Source: Rutidosis leptorrhynchoides (taxonomy: Eukaryota; Streptophyta; Magnoliopsida; Asterales; Asteraceae). Taken from it: a stretch of 64,000 nucleotides of DNA. This document shows positions 10,391 to 23,033 of this stretch, piece after piece. Numbering within the stretch: the stretch's first letter is position 1; every line of letters begins with the position of its first letter. The position numbers and the translations under genes were made by a program. The notes below the pieces were generated by a model that worked only from the letters and a program-made list of their open reading frames with translations, was not told the DNA's origin and did no database searches. Location of the stretch: the NCBI RefSeq assembly GCF_046630445.1, contig NC_092334.1, positions 189,168,501-189,232,500 on the forward strand, read 5' to 3'.

Positions 10391-13386
10391 TAACAACCCT
10401 ACTTTTCCGTTACTTCCGATAGCTGTCTGTTAATTATTTTAATGGTGACTACTTGACTTTATATGTGTTTAAGTGTACTAAATGCATATTTGATCCTTGA
10501 TGGTTTACTTGAATTAATATGGGTTAATATTAATGGGTGAACTTATTTCGGTTAATAAAATACGAAGAAAACGAAACGGTTTGAATAATTGCAAAATCTA
10601 TTTTTCGAGTAACGAAACACTCGGGTTTATTTTAATAATTATTTTGATAATTATTAACTTTGAAAAATATTTAATTTATTACTCCCTCCGTCCCAAAATA
10701 ATTGTCTTGTTGGACTTTTCAAAGTCAATTTATCAAGTTTTGACTTTAAATATTTGTTGGTGTGTGCTATAGAATATTTGATGAAATTTATATCAATAGA
10801 TTCATTTTCGAATATGTTTTCATTTGGTATAACTTTCATTCGATATTATATAATACAACAAAAGATATTTAAAGTCAAAGTTGAAGAAAAAAGACTTAAA
10901 AAGTCAATACATGACAATTATTTTGGGACGGAGGGTGTAATTTTTATAATAAATTAGATTACTTGGTTGCATTTTAGCGAGCGGTTAACATTCCAGGGCT
11001 TCGGTACGTTTAAATGACACTTGAAACGGACCACGAGTACATGTAACTAGACAAAACGAGCCCGGAAACACCCCTTGGGCCCCATTCGGCCGATCCCTCC
11101 CCTTAAACGATTTGTTGTTTGAAGGTATAAAAATATAAACCCTAATGTTTGATTTCTGTATTTTTACAAGTTTTCCTGGTAATTAGTGGTCCATTGCTCT
11201 AGTCCTTAATTGTATGCATGATATTACTCGATAATATGTTCGATTGATGTATGTATGTTAAATCACGAATTTGATTTGCATGAACACAGAAACTTGAACT
11301 TGTTGAATGTGAATTATTATGATATAATTAGAATCCTCTCGAAAAACTAATAATTTTAGGCTTTTGAATTGCGTATTTTCGTTACCGTATGTGCAAGATA
11401 TGACTAGTTGAAGTCTTAACATGATATTGCATGAATCCGAATTTTCTGTGATAAATGGTTAATTTTTTAGGTTATGAACTGATTATCATTGATTATATAA
11501 TTTAAAAGCACTCAATTTGGACTAGGATATCATGCTACTTGGAGTTGTGAAACTCGTTTTATGCTTAAATAATCGTTCTTGGTGAAACTTGTTAAACGGT
11601 AACTTAAAATAGGTTCTAAAGGTATTTGAAATGTGTTCTGGAACAAAGTCTTTACATTTCTGTTAAATTCATATATTGTAGATAACTTTTCATCTAGACC
11701 TTGTGAGATTTGGACATGTATAGCTTGCGTAATGTGCGTGCGAAAACGACTACCTGAATGGGAATGAATCGGCCTATTTTGCACAAATAAATGTCTAGCA
11801 TGAAGTAGGAGTTGAATTAGATTTTGTGCTTCTGATATGTGGTTAATTGTATATTTCTTAGCATATCTTGTTTGTATGTCAAGCTCTGAATGCTTTGATT
11901 GCTATGTGTTATATGCGTGCCGACCGAATGTCTGAATTCTGTCTAAATCACAAAGTCCGACAAGTCGGTCAATTTGGCCGTTCGTTAATTGCTATTTGAC
12001 TGAATGTTTGATTATTTTACCACTAATAATTTAGAATGTTTAGAGTCATCTCCAATTTTCCGTTCGTTAATTGCTATTTTCTAAATTACATGAGAATTAA
12101 TATGAAACTGATGCGCAAACAGAAACTGTTCTTGAATTTGTTGCATGCTATGTGAGTTCTAGGAACCATATGATAGTGTGATTAGTCTTTTTAGAAAGCT
12201 TATAACAAGTCCTTAAGATCTAGAGCTTTCCATGATATCACATCTTACCATTTATGAATAATCTTTGTTTGTTTGCATGATTGCCATGAACGTTTACAAC
12301 GATTGAACTAGAAATGTGTAATATGTCGCAATGGTGTATGGAACTTGTGAATTGATCTTAGTTTGATATTATGACATTATTGACATGACCTACTGATATA
12401 GTTGAATTAGGTTGATTAAATTGACCAAGTTTGACTTTTGTTGACTTGCATGAACTAGTTGACTATGTTTTGACATTTACATTGAAACGCGTCGGTCTGA
12501 GCAATAAGACAACTTACTCTATGAAATAACTATAGTACAAGATACAACTATTGACCAACCTAAATACGTATATCTAGGTTGCATTACTCGACCGTAAACC
12601 GTACAAGCTACTTGTTGCTTACTTTGCATACCGAGCTTTTAAAAGGTGAGTCTACAGTCCCGCTTTTTACGTATTTTCTGGGATGAGAGTACACGCTGGT
12701 TACATTTACATTATTACAATGTCTTTTACTTTTGCACGAGTACTATTATACATGTTGAGTTATTGCTCATAAAGCCCCTAGCTTGAATACTTTAATTACC
12801 TTCGGGTAAGCACAAATTAGATGGACGGATCCATTAGGTTAGACAAACCTCACCCTACTATAACTGTGGTGCATTTACTTTGAACTATATGTACAGTCGA
12901 ACAAGTGTATACGATATACGGGGTAAAGGATAAGTGTAGTTATAAGCTATACGCAGGTCGTTATGCTAGTATTCAATTACTCAAGGATGTATGCACTTTT
13001 TACAACACTTGGGTTGTACGTTATGAAATCTCGTTGTCTAAAAACAAATAATTATTTTTCTGAATACTGTTTTTTAGACATTGTTTTATATTACTTAAAC
13101 TTGTAGATTCATCAACATTATTGCTGACCTGTTTTGCGTGTTTGTTCTCAGGTCCTTAGAGGTATAGCTTCCGCTGGTTTACTTGATGAATGGTCTTGCT
13201 GTGAAGTCAGCATCTTTTTGTCAAGACATTATTTCTAATTAATTCGCATTTAAACTTTTTATATTTACTAAATACTGTTGGCTTGTGGTTATGAACACAA
13301 TGGTATTTCTTTATGGTTATTGATTAGTGTTTAAAGTCAACTGTTTTTAAAAAAAAATTAAATGCATATACTTTTGAAACGTCACA
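10389..13386 (+). repeat. G1 3' LTR (about 3.0 kb)
   Basis: Begins TGTAACAACCC, directly continuous with the G1 polypurine tract once C is removed, and ends AAACGTCACA. There is no second copy in the window, so the right boundary rests on the TG...CA rule only. It contains a Stowaway MITE at 10682-10937. The rest has no convincing coding frame. Confidence 0.7.
10682..10937. mobile_element. Stowaway-type MITE (256 bp)
   Basis: Terminal inverted repeats CTCCCTCCGTCCCAAAATAA at the left and its near-complement at the right (TTATTTTGGGACGGAGGGTG), flanked by TA on both sides (10680-10681 and 10938-10939). The CTCCCTCCGTCC terminus and TA duplication are the hallmark of Stowaway, mobilised in trans by mariner-like transposases. 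No coding capacity. Confidence 0.92.
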
Positions 13387-13459
13387 TTTAGAGGGCGTGA
13401 CTATTACTGTGGGACCTATGATTAACACGCCGTCAGATTGAATTTGGAGGGGTACTATA
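13387..13459. other. Short unassigned gap between G1 and G2
   Basis: 73 bases between the inferred end of the G1 LTR and the broken end of G2. It may be genomic flank or leftover of the deletion that removed the tip of G2. Confidence 0.5.
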
Positions 13460-14340
13460 GTTTAACACTAGTTTTAACGTGCCAAATATACAATGAAAGT
13501 TATGTTTACATATGACCAAGTCCAAAATGTTCAATTCGGCATCTTTCGACCCGTTACACAACAAATGGGTAATTACTACCCATTTACATTACAAATCGGT
13601 TTAAGACTTAACAACCCAACCCGATACCAAGAGCATAATCCCGGGGATTTACCAAGTCCCCATTCCACGTTCGAATATCTAAAAGCTATCCCATCACAAG
13701 CTCAAGCAACACTAAATCGTCTAGTCTAGCAACTAGAATCCTTCGCCAAATCAAACGGTACATATAAAAAGGTAACAACAACGAGGTGTAAGCTTACGCT
13801 TAGTGAATGCAATAATTATATATATACATATATAATCTACTTACTTGCAAACACTTACACAATACCGCATACACGCTAGCAATTGATTTAGCATACCATC
13901 ACAAAGTATAAGGCTAAAAGTCTCCAATATCCTGCAAGCTAGCATAACCAATAGCATATAACCAATACAATATAATATGCTCATACCACTAACACATAAC
14001 CATAGTTAACCATAATCACGCACATGGGAATGGTACTCGCACAATGACCATTGGTACTTGCACAATGACCGTTAGTGTATCCTAACCCCCAAAGTGGATG
14101 TTCGCACTTATCGAACCACCCTTCACGATAACCATGGTTAACCATCAACACACACACATAAGGGAACGGTACTCGCACAAATAACACGTTAGGTGGACGT
14201 CCGCACTTATAGAACCACCCTTCACGCACATGAGGTCTCTATCGCACAAAAGAGTAGTGAATCCACACGCACGGATAAAACTATAATGAATCCTCACTCA
14301 CGGATAACACTAACCACAAGCCCGCAAGCAAATAAACTAG

Positions 14341-14344
<4 letters not shown>

Positions 14345-14405
<61 letters not shown>
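14345..14405. repeat. (AT)n microsatellite
   Basis: About 61 bp of perfect AT dinucleotides. The equivalent place in the other G2 LTR (near 20588) has only about a dozen bases, so this tract grew after insertion. Confidence 0.95.
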
Positions 14406-14409
<4 letters not shown>

Positions 14410-15456
14410 TTCCATTCACCTTGGAATACCCGCACAAGTAATGTTTAACATGATCTCCATCTTCATATCCGAGCAAGCAACCACCTATATCACACATAGG
14501 TACACTATACAAATAAATATAAATCTCAAAGAGAGAATCCGACACAATCATCCCTTAGCCGAGGGATCACTCATTGCTTGCCAAAACCCGCCCATTTAAC
14601 ACCTAATGGACACAACCAATTACCACTTCGGGTGTGTACAATCTAAACCAAATCATACTTTACACCAATTAGACCAACCTAGGTCCCGACACTAGATTAC
14701 TACTTAGGTAGTGATCATTTCAAAGTGTCACTTACACCAAAACTACAGCACGTGCAATAATGACCCATATCACACTTGACCTTCTTTGACTTATGTCAAA
14801 TTCAACCCAAAATCACTAACGGCTGGTGATTAGGCCTTAATCCACCAATTAACAACATAAACCAAGTACTTATTACTCCAACACTAGCCTCAATTCCTAG
14901 TTCGACTCCAAATCAAGGTCAATACCCATTTTGACCAACAAACATGTTCTTAAGAAAATCAAAATCGCTAACACACTTACAACCTAATGATTTAACACCC
15001 AATCCATGAAAAATACTTCCAAATTCTTCATCTAACCCTAAACCCACAATAATCAGGTTTACTTACTTAATACATTCAACAAAACCCTCAATTTCATAAG
15101 AAAAGGGGTCTATAACCCAACACTAACTCAAACCCTAACTAGAAATGGAAATTAAATAACAAAATTTGGATTAGGGTTTACCTCAAGCATCAATGAGAAG
15201 CTTTGAGGCTAGAAAAAACAAGATGAACTTCAATTTGGGCAAGAATCACCATCTTCTTCTTCCATTGAAGTTTTCTCTCACTAAAAAACCCTTTGCTCGC
15301 TCTCTAAGATTGGGAGTATTTGAATGGATAAGAAATGAGCTCTAGCTGAGCCTTGGGTCAGTTTTGTGGACAAAATCTCGACCCCAAAGTGAAAGGACCA
15401 AAACACCCTTCAAAAACCCCTTAAAAACAACTTAAAATGACCTTTGTCTGACCAAC

Positions 15457-15560
15457 CTCGCGACCGCGAGGTCTGGGGTCGCGACCGCGAACTTGCGACC
15501 TCAAATAGCTGAATTCTTGACTTAATCTCGCTACCGCGATTCAAATCTCGTGACCGCAAT
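15457..15560. repeat. CpG-rich motif cluster in G2 3' LTR
   Basis: Four copies of a CTCGCGACCGCGA-like motif begin near 15457, 15479, 15527 and 15546, about 20 bp apart within pairs. The first, CTCGCGACCGCGAG, is nearly palindromic. The counterpart at 21677-21785 has lost several CpGs. Confidence 0.75.
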
Positions 15561-15789
15561 GTCCCTCATTTTTAGCATTTTTTTGAAACTTGTTTTGGTC
15601 GTAACATTCAGATCGTAACTCCATTTTTGATGAATCAAATGTCGTTGGAAATGTAATAAGGTCTACTTTCCAATGGTAAGGTTCTAAAACATTAACTCGA
15701 ACTTTATTTGAGGTCAAAATATATGATTACATACCTTGTAACTCAAATGACGCCCAAAATAACATGTAAAAGAAAAACGGGGTGTTACA

Positions 15790-15827
15790 ACTCTCCCCCA
15801 CTTAGACTGGATCACGCCCCGTGATCC
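15790..15827 (-). other. G2 polypurine tract and hairpin
   Basis: On the minus strand GGATCACGGGGCGTGATCC (15809-15827; 8-bp perfect stem, GGG loop) is followed by AGTCTAAGTGGGGGAGAGT and the LTR at 15789. The G-rich tract is the plus-strand primer. Confidence 0.75.
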
Positions 15828-18800
15828 TTTGTATTTACCAAGAGGCAAGTACTTCATTGACTTCACCCTTACATACAATAGGAACCATGTCCTACGATCC
15901 TACGAAACATAATCAAGCCCGACATCCACAATATCTTCCGTTAATCCGAAGATCTTACCACACCCCAATAATCACTAGCGTGCATCACTTTAACAAGCGG
16001 TATCTCATTCACTCGACGTCTAAAATGCCCACTTAGGAAATACGAAAAACACCATGTACGCCTACAAGTTCTCTCGGGCTACAACCCACAACAAGTTTCG
16101 TACATAACTATATCACCCCAACGCGATCTACTAGGTCCACTACGCCGTGAACCAAGTCTTGCATTAATCCAAATCAAGAAAGGATTCATGATGCGATAAT
16201 AATCCGTACTTCAACAATAAATGCACCACTCAACTGATCGAACATCCGCTTATGCGCAAGCATTTGTTTTCCACCCAATAAAACCGGTAATCCTCAATTC
16301 GACAAGTTGATGCCAATAAGGCAGTCGAGACACTCCTCCAATTAGCACTTCTTACGTGTTCCAACACTAACACAAGGCTATCATTGTGATGGAATTCCAC
16401 CAATGGCAATAAGCCATACAAAAACCGGTCAATCATGAATGTTCTCCAATCCAAGAACCAAATTCCCTCGTCACCACAACTGGGTTATTTCAACGAAGAA
16501 TTTTCGGTATCACCAATATAATTACACTAGGAATACAACTTTACCATTAATCGATCCACACACGACCTTCCGTCATCGAATTAATCCATGACGACAATAG
16601 TACACCACGCGCTAGACAGTATATCAGCACTTGACACAGGGTTTCTTCTCTAAACGTTACAACATAACCATACAAGACGGCTTCCTAGTATTAGCAGGGA
16701 AGCTATTCGTATACTAGAATCCCATCAACAGCGAATTATCATCACAACAAATTCGCAATCTGCCACACGACCCACAAAAATACCCACCAACGCTTGGTTA
16801 ATCCTCTTACCTCGACCGTCCATTAAAGATGGCCTCGACATTACAATGCAACTAACGGGTCACATCACTAGGTTGCAAACAAACAACATCCGCATGTCCC
16901 TAAGTGTGACAATTGGAACTGGCACTCCCCGCCTCACATTCGTCCATAAAGTGATATAATCCACTGACGATTTCCACGATCACGTTTCCCGCCAGGAAGA
17001 ATACAGCAACCACCATAATATCGAACTTGTACCTACTCAATAGTACTATCCGAGTTTCATAGCAACCCAGATTTACATTACGAGAGAACCCACAATGACA
17101 ACTTCACTCTCTCACTCCGGGATCTCAAACTTCACATTTGGTCTCATACCGCACATTGGTACAACACGACCACCTTACATAAGAAGACTTACACTTCATT
17201 CGATCCCATCATCACAAACTCCACACGTAACATTCTAGAATCGTAACTCACAATCATAACGCATGATCTCAAGTTGACATCAATGACCCATCACCTTTTC
17301 TCGTTAGGAACTTCGAATCCCTATTGAGTACACTCCGACACTTCACTATACATAACACCACCAGAGCTTCCTCAGACTGTAGTAAAAACTCCCCCACTTA
17401 GGATTCAGCTCCACACTCTCACCGCTAAGATTATTACACCCCGCGGAATTATCATTCCACGACATACATGATCATTCTCATCATTGGTTATAAACACCAT
17501 ATTACTGCGAATTCATTTCAGGCTGTCAAAACCAACATACACAATCACTTGAGATATCGTACACGCGATGACATCGTACCTTCATACCATAAATCACACT
17601 TACAACCCCTTCATTATTCACAAAGCGAACTCCACCAAAGTCCTACATACGCCTCTAAGCCTAAGCATATGCCACTCCGCTTAATCAGTCGTGCTTCACA
17701 GTCGAGATTACCCAACCTTCCACTTATCGAACCTTTATCAACAATTACTTACTCTCATGGAGAAGTGTGACCAATCCGTCACAATAATTGCGTCGACCGC
17801 AAAATCAACACTTCATCATAACCTTTCATCATAACCTTCGGCTTAACAGACCATTAAGTAGATCACCGGCTCACCAGTCATCTTTACCCGTCAATCACTT
17901 AAGAGCAACAAAATTCGCTCATCCCGTAAGCTCATCAAACACGCAAAATTCATCACAGCTGTGGATTGCACGTAATAAGGACGATGAAAGTTCCTTGGTC
18001 ATCTGTCACTTCATAAGAAGTATTTGCCGAAATGCTCTCAAACATCGACTTTTGCAACCGTCAAATTACTATCACCCGTCGATCACCATTGTAATCAACA
18101 CTGTATCTAAGGGTATCTTACGGGCACCCTACGCATAAAACGATTACACCATCACCGAAATTAAACATTACACTAGCAGGTATAAGAAGGCACCTGACGC
18201 AGTGTCATGCAGACTCTCACCACTATCCATCAAAATTTAGAAATTGACCCTTGGGTTCCATACAACCGATATCACCCATCTCTCCACAATAATGACCTAA
18301 AGTCATATCTACCCGACAAACCTTACGGTTTATTATCTTATTAAAAGTTCCTAGCGATCACACGCTACCCGCAATTTCCATAAGGCCAAACGATATAGCC
18401 TAACGAAACCTTTCTTCTAATCACTAAAGAGATGCTTGGAAACACCAAGTCTGACACCCTTCCACACATTGACATAACCACTACTACATGGGATATTCCT
18501 TTAGGAATGTTACCCTATAATCCACAACACCCTAACACACTAATGCAATCATTGTCATACGGGTCCTAATCCCATGAGTTTAACGACCCGAAGACTCCTC
18601 GATTCGCTAATTCTAAGGAGACTCACAACTTGAATCCTTACACGATTCTCTAACCATACATTCTACCGAGTGTAACCAAATACTATCACAAGACTTGTTA
18701 CATCCCATCACGGGATCAAGTCTCCGCTACACACGTCGGCCATTCTAGTTACGTTAAGTAACTACAGCCAATGACAATCTTAATAGTGCACCCACTACTT

Positions 18801-19579
18801 AGGGTGACTAAGCACGCACCAAACTCATGAGTCCACCCACTCCTTAGATAACCAAATCCACCGTAACACTTCTCGACTCAAAATGAACCCCATGTGATGA
18901 AAAGCACATAACCCAAGACAACTATATCCTAGTAACCAATAAAAGATTCCTAATTCGTCCCGAATCTACCCCAACCATGCCACTTTACCTCCGTTCGGTA
19001 CTCGTCATGTCATGCTTGGTGTCAAGATACACTTTTGTAATAACGGTGATCAGTCACTATTACAATTGCGTATCTTATCATTTCCACATGGTCATGTAAA
19101 GTACTTTACTCGGACTGGCGCAACATCCACACAATACAAAACGCAATACCACTAGTACCTTCGAACAATCGAAGTCCCGTCATTAGACTCGACTATCCTA
19201 AAACTCCCGAATACCCGATCCCCAACACTGGACTCATCACTAAGACACCGTACACTATATATATAGTATAATAATATATACATACACGTACAACACAATA
19301 ACAAGTTAACATACTGCCTAGGTGACTAGTAGCAAAACAACGTCTAAGTCCACCTACTTACATTAGGCACTAGCTATCTAAGGCACTAATTTACACAAGA
19401 AATAAGGCCCCACATAATCACACTTTGGACAAACATTAGTCCTAGTTAGTTCACTTATACGCTAAGGCACTAACCGTTCCAAGTCTGACCCGTATTCCTA
19501 CAAGTCCCCACACAATATGTCCACAATTCATTCTAAGTCTAGGCACCTATCTCAAAGTAACATAGATCCCTTAGACTAT
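15828..19579 (-). pseudogene. G2 interior, heavily decayed gag-pol
   Basis: No continuous frame. On the minus strand, 16454-16230 contains LLPLVEFHHNDS, resembling the gypsy integrase motif [13 protein letters not shown] that follows the catalytic Glu. This is the only fragment I can name. A second TCCCCCACTTAGG motif (17390-17403) resembles a polypurine tract. The rest (about 16500-19579) is consistent with long-decayed element sequence and shows no gene. Confidence 0.5.
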
Positions 19580-19591
19580 GCTCTGATACCA
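19580..19591 (-). other. G2 primer binding site (tRNA-iMet)
   Basis: The minus strand reads TGGTATCAGAGC, complementary to the 3' end of initiator tRNA-Met, 2 nt from the LTR edge (19594). This is the usual primer of Ty3/gypsy chromoviruses. Confidence 0.9.
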
Positions 19592-19593
19592 CT

Positions 19594-22011
19594 TGAACAA
19601 CCCAAATCCATTTATCTGAAAATGATAACATTTTTTTATAAACAAGTTTAAATACATCAAAATGAACTATCTGTTTAACACTAGTTTTAACGTGCCAAAT
19701 ATGCAAGGAAACTCATTTTTATATATGGCCAAGTCCAAAATGTTCAATTCGGCATCTTTCGACCCTTTACACAACAAGTGGGTAATTACGACCCATTTAC
19801 ATTACAAAATAGGTTAAGACTCAACAACCTAACCCGATACCAAGAGCATAATTCCGGGGATTTAACAAGTCCCCATTCCACATTCGAATATCCAAAGCTA
19901 CCCCATCACAAGATCAAGAAACACTAAATCGTCTAGTCTAGCAACTAGAATCCTTCGCCAAATCAAACGGTACCTATAAAAGGGTAACAATAACGAGGGG
20001 TAAGCTTACGCTTAGTGAATTTAATAATTATACATATACATATATAATCTACTTACTTGCAAACACTTACACAATACCGCATACACACTAGCAATTTATT
20101 TAGCATACCATCACAAAGTATAAGGCTAAAAGTCTCCAATACACCGCAAGCTAGCATAACCAATAGCATATAACCAATATAATATAATATGCTCATACCA
20201 TTAACACATAACCATGGTTAACCATCATCACACACATGGGAATGATACTCACACAATGACCGTTGAAACTCGCACAATGACCGTTAGTGTATCCTAACCT
20301 CCAAAGTGGACGTCTGCACTTACCGAACCACCCTTCATGATAACCATGGTTAACCATCGACACACACAAGGGAACGGTACTCGCACAGTGACCGTTGGTA
20401 CACGCACAATGACTGTTAGTGTACACTAACCCCCTAGGTGGACGTCCGCGCTTACCGAACCACCCTTCACACACTTGTGGTCTCCATCGCACCAAAAGAG
20501 TAGTGAATCCACATGCTCGGATAACACTATAGTGAATCCTCACGCACGTGTAACACTAACCACAAGCTCACAAGCTAATAAACTATATACACATATATAT
20601 AATTATTCCACTTACCTTGAAATCCCGCACAAGTCATGTTTAACATGATCTTCGACTTCATATCTGAGCAAGCAACCACCTATATCACACATAGGTACAA
20701 TATACACATAAATATACATCTCTAAGAGAGAATCTGACACAATCATCCCGTAGCCGAGGGATCACACCTTGCTTGCCAAAACCCACCCATTTAACACCTA
20801 ATGGACACGACCAATTACCACTTCGGGTGGTAATCCAAACCCATTCTACAAAGTACAATCTAACCCAAATCATACTTTACACCAATTAGACCAACCAGGT
20901 CCCAACACTAGATTACTACTTAGGTAGTGATCATTTCAAAGTGTCACTTATGCTAAAACTACAGCACGTGCAATATTGACCCATATCACACTTGACCTCC
21001 TTTGACTTATGTCAAATTCAACCCAAAATCACTAACGGCCGGTGATTAGGCCTTAATCCACCAATTAACAACATAAACCAAGTACTTAAGTACCTAATAC
21101 ACCAACACTAGCCTCAATTCCTAGTTTGACTCCAAATTAAGGTCAACACCCATTTTGACCAACAAACATGTTCTTAAGAACATCAAAATCACTAACACAC
21201 TTACAACGTAGTGATTTAACACCCAAACCATGAAAAATACTTCCAAATTCGTCATTTAACCCTAAACCCACAATAATCGGGTTTACTTACACAATACATA
21301 CAACAAAACCCTCATTTTCATAAGAAATGGGGTCCATAACCCAACACTAACTCAAACCCTAACTAGAAATGGAAATCAAACAACAAAATTTGGATTAAGG
21401 TTGACCTCAAGCATCAATGAGAAGCCTAGAGGCTAGACATAACAAGATGACCTCCAATTTGGGCAAGAATCACCATCTTCTTCTTCGATTGAAGCTTTCT
21501 CTCACTAAAAACCCTTCTCTCTCTCTAAGATTGGCAGTGCGTGAATGGATAAGAAATGAGCTCTAGATTAGTCTTGGGTCAATTTTGTGGCCAAAATCCG
21601 ACCCCAAAGTGAAAGGACCAAACACCCTTCAAAAACCCCTTAAAAACAACTTAAAATGACGCCTGTCTACACAAACCTTGCGACCGCGAGTTCTGGGAGT
21701 CACGACCGCGAGCTTGCATCCTCAAATAGCTGAATTCCTGACTAAAAATCTCACGACCGCGAGTCATATATCATGACCGCAATGTCCCCCATTTCAACAT
21801 TTTTGTGAAACTTGTTTTGGTCCTAACTTTCAGACCGTAACTCCATTTTTGATTAATCAAATATCATTGGAAAGGTAATAAGGTATACTTTCTAATGGTA
21901 AGGTTCTAAAATATTAAATCAAACTTTATTTGGGGTCAATATATATGATTACATACCTTCTAACTCAAATGATGTCCAAAATAACATGTAACAGAAAAAC
22001 GGGGTGTTATA
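19594..22011 (-). repeat. G2 5' LTR (2418 bp)
   Basis: Full-length LTR. Its + strand begins TGAACAACCC and ends GGGGTGTTATA (canonical ...TTACA mutated C to T). It carries the AACCATGGTTAACCAT blocks (20210-20470) and a decayed CpG cluster (21677-21785). Confidence 0.9.
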
Positions 22012-22223
22012 TTGCCCTAGATAAAGTTGTCCATCCTTTGATTAGTTTATCTGGATGTGAGGTATTAATAATATTTGTGCTTGCATCATTATCTATTTTA
22101 GTGTTGACTTCAACATTTTGTGCCGTTACTAACGCGCACATTGGCTCTGAATCATAAGAAACAATCGTGGCAATTCCTTGATAAGTCGGTGATTTTAGCA
22201 ATCCATGAATCGTTGATGGAATT
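22012..22223 (-). other. Orphan coding-like fragment between G2 and E
   Basis: 212 bp unrelated to either neighbour. The minus strand is open for 64 codons (22201-22007), including YQGIATIVSYDSEPMCALVT and NIINTSHPDKLIKGWTTLSR. I do not recognise it. It could be a scrap of an older element or of a host exon into which E inserted (expected E target duplication GAATT at 22219-22223). Confidence 0.35.
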
Positions 22224-22433
22224 TGATATCGGTTAAAAAGTCACGTTTTCACCCGGTATTAAGGCCCAAAAATAAGAAAGATTCGAACTTTATCGGAAAA
22301 ATACCCACTTCGTCGGTTAGAATTGAAGAACAAGTAATTACGAAGACAGTGCAAAAAGAATCAAGAGAATCGAAGCTATAATGAAGATTCTAGAGCAAAA
22401 ACGGTGAAAGACAAGAAATCAAGTTACGCTCCA

Positions 22434-22585
22434 GGGAACCAGGCAAGCCAAACGGCCTACCAACGGCTTGCCTGGCTCAAAAACGGCCTACCAAATGGCC
22501 CGGATAAACGACCCTTGCAAACGGCTTGGCCTGGCAAATGGCCCCTGCAAATGGCCTGCCAAACGGCCTGTCAGCCGTTTGCAGG
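22434..22585. repeat. Degenerate AAACGGCCTGCC cluster in E LTR
   Basis: Same element as the GGCAGGCCGTTT clusters of C, in opposite orientation. Many units show C-to-T or G-to-A changes (AAATGGCC for AAACGGCC), as expected from decay of methylated CpG. Confidence 0.8.
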
Positions 22586-23028
22586 GAAATTTTAGGCTTA
22601 TTTAAAGGGTCTTTGTCATTCATTCCAACACACACTTCAATTCACTTCTTTCTCTCACTTGTACAATATTAGTCATACTTTCAAGGTCTTCGACTCCGTG
22701 CGGGAAACCTAGTACCCGGAGAAGAACGCCGAAGATTGTATTAGGAGCGGTCTGGAGTTTGAAGTTGTCACTTTTGTATTCGGAACTCGTTTAATCTAAT
22801 GGTACTTTTATCCTTTATCTTTATATAATATTTTCTATCAGTATGTTCTGTGATATTGTTGCCATGATTAGCGAGTAGTTATCTTTAGTGTATGCTATGA
22901 TGTAACCAGTTATAATGCCGAAATAATGTTATGGTTTGTTTATGTTATTGAAATGCTTTCCGATTATGCTTTAAACTCAATCAATTTTCCAACTAATAGA
23001 ACCTAGTTATTGGCTCTGTTATTGGGAA

Positions 23029-23033
23029 GTCAC
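23029..23033. repeat. Target site duplication GTCAC (left) of N2
   Basis: Repeated at 42005-42009. Removing N2 and one copy restores an LTR collinear with that of C. Confidence 0.95.

Larger units (their letters stand above)
569..13386 (+). mobile_element. G1: outer Ty3/gypsy element, 3' part only
   Basis: Three pieces belong together: a pol 3' end (582-668), a hairpin plus polypurine tract (667-704), and an LTR beginning TGTAACAACCC that resumes at 10389 after the insertion of C. Removing C (707-10385 and one copy of TAATG) rejoins the tract directly to the LTR start. The 5' LTR, gag and most of pol would lie left of the window. An LTR fragment (1-568) sits inside its pol, so G1 had been broken at two places. 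Clade not assigned beyond gypsy with a chromodomain-type pol end. Confidence 0.8.
13460..15789 (-). repeat. G2 3' LTR (truncated, 2330 bp)
   Basis: Aligns with 19673-22011. It contains an (AT)n expansion at 14345-14405 that is only a short run in the sister LTR, two imperfect copies of a roughly 140-bp block around AACCATGGTTAACCAT (13990-14230), and a CpG-rich motif cluster at 15457-15560. Confidence 0.9.
13460..22011 (-). mobile_element. G2: decayed Ty3/gypsy element
   Basis: Direct repeats 13460-15789 and 19594-22011 flank a 3.8 kb interior. On the minus strand the right copy is the 5' LTR, followed by a tRNA-iMet PBS (19580-19591). The left copy is the 3' LTR, preceded by a hairpin and PPT (15790-15827). 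The left LTR lacks the first 79 bp present in the right one, so no TSD can be seen. The interior has no long frame; only an integrase shred is recognisable. The LTRs share blocks with those of G3 (AAGCTTAGTGAATGCAATAA, GCTAGCATAACC, AACCATGGTTAACCA), so the two belong to the same lineage. Confidence 0.85.
22224..23033 (+). repeat. E 5' LTR, first part
   Basis: Reverse-complement match to the C LTR from its GATATCA end. It contains the mutated GGCCGTTT cluster (22434-22585), the TATA-like TTATTTAAAGGG (22598-22609) and the downstream transcribed part. The last five bases GTCAC (23029-23033) are the left TSD of N2. Confidence 0.93.

Noticed and set aside
14193..14551. Overlapping frames with long Tyr-Ile runs on both strands
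   Set aside because: Direct translation of the (AT)n microsatellite.
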